NCBI GenBank assembly: GCA_023416335.1
Contig: JAEZHY010000186.1
Coordinates: forward strand, 1 to 28,467
Origin: Pseudomonadota bacterium
Lineage (GTDB): Bacteria; Desulfobacterota; Syntrophobacteria; Syntrophobacterales; Syntrophobacteraceae
Direction: 5' to 3'
Length of the DNA stretch: 28,467 bases
Position numbers and translations under genes: made by a program. The notes beneath the pieces were generated by a model. That model was not told the DNA's origin and made no database searches. It saw only the letters and a program-made list of their open reading frames with translations. Below, one piece after another: positions 23,801 to 28,467 of this stretch. Numbering within the stretch: position 1 is the first letter of the stretch; every line of letters starts with the position of its first letter.

Positions 23801-23816
23801 TCCTGCATGGGCAGGA
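23801..23816 (+). promoter_or_regulatory. hairpin in the rpsB leader
   Basis: TCCTGC and GCAGGA form a perfect six-base-pair stem with loop ATGG, 38 bases before the rpsB ATG; TGCATAGGGGCGGAGGC follows. S2 represses its own operon in other bacteria by binding a leader structure, so this is a candidate, but I cannot match it to a known S2 leader model. Confidence 0.35.
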
Positions 23817-23854
23817 TGCATAGGGGCGGAGGCAAAACCAGAAGGAGCAGATTT

Positions 23855-24676
23855 ATGGCAGTAGTAGGTATGAAGCAGTTGCTCGAAGCGGGCGTCCACT
23901 TCGGCCACCAGACCCGCCGGTGGAACCCCAAAATGAAACCTTACATCTTCGGCGCGCGCAACGGGATTTATATCATAGATCTCCAGCGCACGGTCAGGCT
24001 TTTCAACACCGCCTACCAGTTCGTAGTGGACACGGTCGCCGCTGGTGAAAGCGTCCTCTTTGTCGGCACCAAGCAGCAGGCACGCGACACCATTTCGGAA
24101 GAAACCGACCGCGCCGGGATGTACTATGTCAACCAGCGCTGGCTGGGTGGCATGCTCACCAACTTCAAAACCATCAAACAGAGAATCGACCGGCTCAAAG
24201 AGCTGGATGCCATGGTCCAGGACGGCACCATCAACCGCTTCCCGAAAAAGGAAATCCTCGGCCTTCAGCGCGAACGAGAAAAGCTGGAAAAGAACCTTGG
24301 CGGCATCAAGAAGATGAACCGGCTTCCGGGCGCTCTTTTTGTCGTCGATACGCAGCGTGAAGATATTGCCGTCCAGGAAGCAAACCGCCTGGGAATCCCG
24401 GTTGTTGCAATCGTCGATACGAACTGCGACCCTGATGTCATCGATTATCCCATTCCGGGCAACGACGACGCCATCCGCGCGATCAGGCTGGTAACGTCCA
24501 AGATCGCCGACGCCTGTATGGAAGGCAAGGACAAGTTCTCGGAAATGCAGCAGGCCGATGTTGATAAGGGCGCTGAACTCGAAGAAGTCCCCGCCGGACA
24601 GATCCTCGGCCAGGAGAAGGGTCCTGTCGTTGAGATCGTAAATCCCGTCCAGGGCGAACAGCAAGAAGAAGAATAA
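23855..24676 (+). CDS. rpsB: 30S ribosomal protein S2
   Basis: The 273-residue product begins [20 protein letters not shown] and includes [42 protein letters not shown] and [12 protein letters not shown], all typical of S2. AAGGAG upstream of ATG 23855 sets the start; the frame is open further upstream but without features. It is slightly longer than the E. coli protein because of an acidic C-terminal tail ending EQQEEE. It leads the usual rpsB-tsf-pyrH-frr-uppS-cdsA block. Confidence 0.97.
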   Translation: MAVVGMKQLLEAGVHFGHQTRRWNPKMKPYIFGARNGIYIIDLQRTVRLFNTAYQFVVDTVAAGESVLFVGTKQQARDTISEETDRAGMYYVNQRWLGGMLTNFKTIKQRIDRLKELDAMVQDGTINRFPKKEILGLQREREKLEKNLGGIKKMNRLPGALFVVDTQREDIAVQEANRLGIPVVAIVDTNCDPDVIDYPIPGNDDAIRAIRLVTSKIADACMEGKDKFSEMQQADVDKGAELEEVPAGQILGQEKGPVVEIVNPVQGEQQEEE

Positions 24677-24685
24677 GAAATCCCG

Positions 24686-24712
24686 GGGCCTTGGGTCCGA
24701 TACTCAAGGCCC
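24686..24712 (+). terminator. hairpin between rpsB and tsf (weak terminator/attenuator)
   Basis: GGGCCTTG and CAAGGCCC form an eight-base-pair stem ten bases after the rpsB stop, followed by TTCCCTTCC, a poor U-tract. Partial termination or RNA processing here could lower tsf relative to rpsB, as the spacing (172 bases) suggests. Confidence 0.5.
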
Positions 24713-24848
24713 TTCCCTTCCATATCCGACGGCCGGGTCCATCCTTTGCGGAAATACGGCCGGATGGAGAACTCCGGGCATCTGAGAATGCGCGAAAAGA
24801 CAACGAATTGAAGATCGATCGATCCATTTTGCTTCATAGGAGGAAAAA

Positions 24849-25442
24849 TTGGAAATCACGTCAGGAATGGTAAAAGAACTCAGGGAAAGAACAAATGTCG
24901 GCATGATGGATTGCAAGAAAGCGCTCCAGGATGCCGCCGGCGATATGGAAAAGGCAGTTGACATGCTGCGTCAGAAAGGGCTTGCAAAAGCCATGAAGCG
25001 CGCGGGTCGGGAAGCTGCAGACGGCGTGGTGCATGCATACATCCACAGCGGCGGCAAAATTGGCGTGCTGGTGGAAGTTAACTGCGAAACCGATTTTGCA
25101 GCCAAGAGCGAAAACTTCAACGAGTTTGTCAAAAACGTAGCCCTGCAGATCGCAGCCGCAAATCCCCTGGGAGTCAATCCCGAGGACATCCCGCAGGAAA
25201 TGATAGAGCGCGAGCGCGCCATCTATATGGCCCAGGCGGCGGAATCCGGAAAACCCCAGAACATTCTGGAAAAAATGGTTGACGGGAAAATGCGGAAATT
25301 CTACGAAGAGAACTCACTGATGCAGCAGAAGTACATCCGCGACCCCGACAAGACCATTCAGGACTACTTGAATGAACTGATCGCAGCAGTCGGCGAAAAG
25401 ATAGCGGTTCGCCGTTTCACGCGTTACCAGCTCGGGGAATAG
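24849..25442 (+). CDS. tsf: elongation factor Ts
   Basis: The 197-residue guanine-nucleotide exchange factor for EF-Tu has the N-terminal signature [16 protein letters not shown] (residues ~11-26) and the core motif [20 protein letters not shown]. It is the short EF-Ts form (about 200 residues, as in Thermus), lacking part of the second core subdomain of the 283-residue E. coli protein. The start is TTG, with AGGAGG five bases upstream; no ATG is nearer to the family N-terminus. Confidence 0.96.
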   Translation: MEITSGMVKELRERTNVGMMDCKKALQDAAGDMEKAVDMLRQKGLAKAMKRAGREAADGVVHAYIHSGGKIGVLVEVNCETDFAAKSENFNEFVKNVALQIAAANPLGVNPEDIPQEMIERERAIYMAQAAESGKPQNILEKMVDGKMRKFYEENSLMQQKYIRDPDKTIQDYLNELIAAVGEKIAVRRFTRYQLGE

Positions 25443-25473
25443 CTCGTTTGGCAAAACCGGGAGAATAATCCTG

Positions 25474-26211
25474 ATGAATGAAGTTTTAAAACCCCTTTAC
25501 GGGAGAGTGCTTCTCAAGCTGAGCGGTGAAGCGCTCATGGGAACGCAGCCTTATGGGATTGACACCCATGTCTTGCAGGAAATAGCTGCGGAGATCGCAG
25601 AAGTCCACAAAATGGGTACCCAGATAGCACTGGTCATCGGAGGAGGCAACATCTTCCGTGGGGTTTCGGCGGCATCGCGCGGGATGGACCGTTCGACGGC
25701 AGATTATGTAGGCATGCTGGCCACGGTCATGAACGCTCTTGCCCTTCAGGATGCGCTCGAAAAATGCGGGATAACGACCCGCGTTCAGACGGCCATCGAC
25801 ATGAAAGAGGTTGCCGAGCCCTATATTCGCCGCAGAGCTATTCGCCATCTTGAAAAAGGACGCATCATCATTTTCGCCGCCGGTACGGGCCTGCCGTTTT
25901 TCACCACTGATACGACGGCGGCCCTCCGGGCCGTCGAAATCGGGGCGGAAGTGTTGATGAAGGCAACGAAGGTTGACGGGGTCTACGAATGCGATCCAAA
26001 GAGCAACCCGGATGCGCAGCGGTATGACTGCATCAGCTTTTCCGACGTCCTGACCAGGAATCTCAAGGTGATGGATTCGACCGCGATATCCCTCGCCAGA
26101 GATCAGAATATGCGCATCATTGTTTTCAATCTGCTGAAAAAGGGCAATATCAAGAATATCATTTTGGGCAAATCGATAGGGACTGTGGTGGAGGAAATCT
26201 GTCATGCTTGA
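25474..26211 (+). CDS. pyrH: UMP kinase
   Basis: The 245-residue amino-acid-kinase-fold enzyme phosphorylates UMP to UDP. It shows [13 protein letters not shown] at residues 10-22, [52 protein letters not shown] and [19 protein letters not shown] lies about ten bases before ATG 25474. It overlaps frr by eight bases, the conserved order in many bacteria. Confidence 0.97.
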   Translation: MNEVLKPLYGRVLLKLSGEALMGTQPYGIDTHVLQEIAAEIAEVHKMGTQIALVIGGGNIFRGVSAASRGMDRSTADYVGMLATVMNALALQDALEKCGITTRVQTAIDMKEVAEPYIRRRAIRHLEKGRIIIFAAGTGLPFFTTDTTAALRAVEIGAEVLMKATKVDGVYECDPKSNPDAQRYDCISFSDVLTRNLKVMDSTAISLARDQNMRIIVFNLLKKGNIKNIILGKSIGTVVEEICHA

Positions 26212-26761
26212 TGCTGTTTATAGTGACCTTCGCGACCGCATGAATAAAGCAGTTGATACCCTGGAGGCGGAATACAAGCGCCTCCGCACCGGCAGGGCTT
26301 CCATTTCGCTGGTCGATGGGATCAAGGTGGACTATTACGGTTCTACGACGCCTCTGAGCCAGCTTGCAACGCTTACGATTCCCGATCCCCGCACCATCAT
26401 GATTCAGCCGTGGGATACCTCGGTGGTCGGCGATATCGAAAAGGCGATCCTGAAATCCGAACTCGGGCTCACCCCCATGAATGACGGCAAGGCGATCAGG
26501 ATCAACATTCCGCCGCTCACCGCCGAGAGACGCAAAGACCTGGTCAAGGTGGTCAAGAAAAAGGCCGAGGAATCGAAAGTCGCCGTCCGGAATATCAGGC
26601 GTGATATAATTGAAAAAACCAAGGATCTCAAAAAGGACAAGAAAGTGTCCGAAGACGAGCAATTCCGGGCGCAGGATGAGATCCAGAAAATCACGGACGA
26701 TTACATAAAGAAAATCGATTCCGTTTACGGTACCAAGGAAAAGGAAATTCTGGAAACGTAG
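26204..26761 (+). CDS. frr: ribosome recycling factor
   Basis: The 185-residue protein splits post-termination ribosomes with EF-G. It has the usual length and motifs: [56 protein letters not shown] and the helical [13 protein letters not shown] [18 protein letters not shown]. The start lies inside the end of pyrH with GGAGG nine bases upstream, so the two are probably coupled. The stop TAG directly abuts the uppS ATG. Confidence 0.97.
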   Translation: MLDAVYSDLRDRMNKAVDTLEAEYKRLRTGRASISLVDGIKVDYYGSTTPLSQLATLTIPDPRTIMIQPWDTSVVGDIEKAILKSELGLTPMNDGKAIRINIPPLTAERRKDLVKVVKKKAEESKVAVRNIRRDIIEKTKDLKKDKKVSEDEQFRAQDEIQKITDDYIKKIDSVYGTKEKEILET

Positions 26762-27541
26762 ATGTCCGATCTCGATCTGCAGCAGCTTCCACAGCACGTT
26801 GCCATAATTATGGACGGCAACGGCCGGTGGGCCCTCGAAAAACTGAGGAACAGGATATTCGGGCACAAAAAAGGGGCCGACGCAGTGCGCACCATTGTCA
26901 CGTGCTGCCGCCGGACCGGCATACCGTATCTCACGTTGTACGCCTTTTCCAAGGAGAACTGGAAGCGACCCGCCGTCGAGGTCAAAGCCCTATGGGCTCT
27001 GCTGGAACGCTTTCTCAGATCGGAGCTTCAGGAACTCATCGACCAGGAAATACAGTTCCGCCACATTGGCGATACGGAGGGAATTCCCCCTTCCGTGCTG
27101 AAACAGATCCGTTTCGTCCAGGAAAAAACCGCGCATTTCGATAAGATGGTACTCAGCCTCGCTCTCAACTATGGAGGCAGGCAGGAGATCGTCAGGGCGG
27201 CAAAACTTTTCCTGGGTGATGTCATGAACGGACGGCACGGAATCGGAGAATTATCTCCTGAACTTTTCTCACGCTATCTTTATACGGCCGACTACCCCGA
27301 TCCCGATCTCGTCATCAGGACCGGAGGCGAAATCCGCGTGAGCAATTTTCTCCTGTGGCAGATCGCGTACGCTGAACTCTACTACACTGAGACGCTGTGG
27401 CCCGACTTTGGGGAAGCCGAGTTCGTCGAAGCGCTCAAAGAGTTTCAAAGCAGAGAACGCCGGTTCGGACGTACGGGGCAGCAGGTTAGGTCGCGGCCGC
27501 GCGAAAGTTCCGATTCAGGTTTATCGAATAATGTGATTTAG
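26762..27541 (+). CDS. uppS: isoprenyl transferase (undecaprenyl diphosphate synthase)
   Basis: The 259-residue cis-prenyltransferase makes the lipid carrier for cell-wall and surface polysaccharides. Motifs are HVAIIMDGNGRWA (catalytic Asp in MDGNG), IFGHKKGADAVR, TLYAFSKENWKRP, LALNYGGRQEI and IRTGGEIRVSNFLLWQ with AYAELYYTETLWPDF. Its ATG follows the frr stop with no spacer, implying coupling. The C-terminal ~20 residues are basic and serine-rich and not conserved in the family. Confidence 0.96.
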   Translation: MSDLDLQQLPQHVAIIMDGNGRWALEKLRNRIFGHKKGADAVRTIVTCCRRTGIPYLTLYAFSKENWKRPAVEVKALWALLERFLRSELQELIDQEIQFRHIGDTEGIPPSVLKQIRFVQEKTAHFDKMVLSLALNYGGRQEIVRAAKLFLGDVMNGRHGIGELSPELFSRYLYTADYPDPDLVIRTGGEIRVSNFLLWQIAYAELYYTETLWPDFGEAEFVEALKEFQSRERRFGRTGQQVRSRPRESSDSGLSNNVI

Positions 27542-27638
27542 AACTCGAGGCAGTATCGGGTAGGCTGTACATATCTCGATCACGCTCTTTTTTCGAAACA
27601 TCCGATTAAAATATACGAAAGCAGCTAGCCGAAATTTC

Positions 27639-28467
27639 ATGCCAGATTTTCCGAAATTGAGTTCACACGCCCAGCGCTGGGTAACCGGCATTTTGATTGC
27701 CGTGCCGGTAGTCGGCTGCATAGTTGCCGGTCCCCCTTGGAGTTGGTGGCTCCTTGTTTCCACAGCAACTTTGATCGGCTTATGGGAATTCCAGGGCCTT
27801 CTTTTCACCGACCCGCTCGAAAGAAAATGGCAAATCCTTTCTTATGCCGCCGGTCTGGCGATACCGCTCGCATCGAGCATCTGGGGGCATACAGGATTGA
27901 ACGCGGCGCTCGTTGCCGCAATATTCGCCGCCTTCTCGGTCATGCTGTTCTCCTCTCCGCTCGACTCAGGGCAGGTTCCGAGAATCGCGTCTCTGTCTCT
28001 CATCTGGTTCTATGTGCCTTATCTTCTCTCCTTCGCGCTCCTTATCGGATCCGCGCCTCAGGGCCGGTCCTGGATAGTGTTCGTACTTGCCGTGATTATT
28101 GCCGGAGACGCCGGCGCGTACCAGGTAGGACGGAAAATCGGCAAACACAAACTGTACGAGGCGGTCAGCCCCAAGAAAACCATCGAGGGCGCGATCGGAG
28201 GCCTGCTTTGCAGTATCATCATCGGGACCGTTTTCGGCCTGATCTTTCTGCGCAACGTGAATGCGGCCCTGCTGCCGCTTTTTAGTTTTCTCATAGCAGT
28301 AACCGGCCAGATCGGAGATTTGATCGAATCCATGCTCAAACGAAACTTCGGGAAGAAGGATTCCAGCAATCTTCTCCCGGGGCACGGCGGAATCCTTGAC
28401 CGGCTCGACTCCCTTCTCTTCTCTTTTCCCGTCATGTGGACACTTCTCCAATGGGCCGGATTGAGCC
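27639..28467 (+). CDS. cdsA: phosphatidate cytidylyltransferase, C-terminus off the window
   Basis: An open frame of 276 codons runs to the right edge. It encodes a membrane protein with several hydrophobic helices (GILIAVPVVGCIVAG, WWLLVSTATLIGLWEF, NAALVAAIFAAFSVMLF) and the CdsA signature: AGDAGAYQVGRKIGKHKL, SPKKTIEGAIGG and MLKRNFGKKDSSN with LLPGHGGILDRLD. The enzyme makes CDP-diacylglycerol from phosphatidate and CTP at the inner membrane. ATG 27639 is the only in-frame start, with no obvious ribosome binding site. It follows uppS by 97 bases, as usual. Only the last few residues are missing. Confidence 0.93.
   Translation, partial: MPDFPKLSSHAQRWVTGILIAVPVVGCIVAGPPWSWWLLVSTATLIGLWEFQGLLFTDPLERKWQILSYAAGLAIPLASSIWGHTGLNAALVAAIFAAFSVMLFSSPLDSGQVPRIASLSLIWFYVPYLLSFALLIGSAPQGRSWIVFVLAVIIAGDAGAYQVGRKIGKHKLYEAVSPKKTIEGAIGGLLCSIIIGTVFGLIFLRNVNAALLPLFSFLIAVTGQIGDLIESMLKRNFGKKDSSNLLPGHGGILDRLDSLLFSFPVMWTLLQWAGLS

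Noticed and set aside
23627..24664. A 345-codon open frame on the minus strand
   Set aside because: It is antisense to rpsB, a highly conserved ribosomal protein gene, and reflects codon bias in a GC-rich genome.
27290..27360. TGGE instead of TSGE in UppS as a possible active-site change
   Set aside because: RTGGE is a normal variant in Gram-negative UppS proteins, including that of E. coli.

Overview
The window (GC-rich, Gram-negative gene content) most resembles a chromosome segment of a deltaproteobacterium (Desulfobacterota), perhaps a Syntrophobacter-like organism. That is inferred from gene order and protein flavour, not from a search. Typical signs are the aroF-trpEGDCFBA order with chained ATGA overlaps, the rpsB-tsf-pyrH-frr-uppS-cdsA block, a periplasmic pilus-type chaperone and outer-membrane proteins.

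Layout. (1) 1-7552, minus strand: a tryptophan operon read from a promoter near 7552 through a leader peptide (trpL, 7402-7479) and a two-hairpin attenuator into aroF (DAHP synthase), trpE, trpG, trpD, trpC, trpF, trpB and the first codons of trpA, which runs off the left edge. The leader holds Tyr-Phe-Trp-Trp-Trp-Asn-Trp, so the operon that makes the first common aromatic intermediate is probably controlled by aromatic aminoacyl-tRNA supply. A 200-base gap between trpD and trpC carries a REP-like palindrome and heptamer repeats. (2) 8073-11787, plus strand: a three-gene ABC importer (binding protein, ATPase, fused double permease) of the Fe(III)/aminoethylphosphonate type. (3) 11788-14949: a frameshifted small lipoprotein remnant, an orphan HigA-like antitoxin with an odd start and a run-on C-terminus, and a convergent phospholipase D-VTT membrane fusion protein. 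(4) 15004-20829, minus strand: the most unusual part. Three small secreted proteins with a shared C-terminal signature, a PapD-like chaperone and a 742-residue outer-membrane beta-barrel with two C-terminal SdrD/CNA-B-like domains form a probable operon; a fourth, diverged subunit-like protein lies about 600 bases downstream. I read this as a chaperone/usher-like surface-fibre system whose outer-membrane part is not a recognisable FimD/PapC usher. (5) 21515-22456, plus: a tRNA-dihydrouridine synthase with a very short leader. (6) 22833-23630, minus: exonuclease III. (7) 23855-28467, plus: rpsB, tsf, pyrH, frr, uppS and the 5' part of cdsA, a standard translation/envelope-lipid block.

The intergenic regions contain three copies of a short palindromic element (near 2876, 15826 and 22593). 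I saw no tRNA or rRNA gene, CRISPR array or intact insertion sequence.
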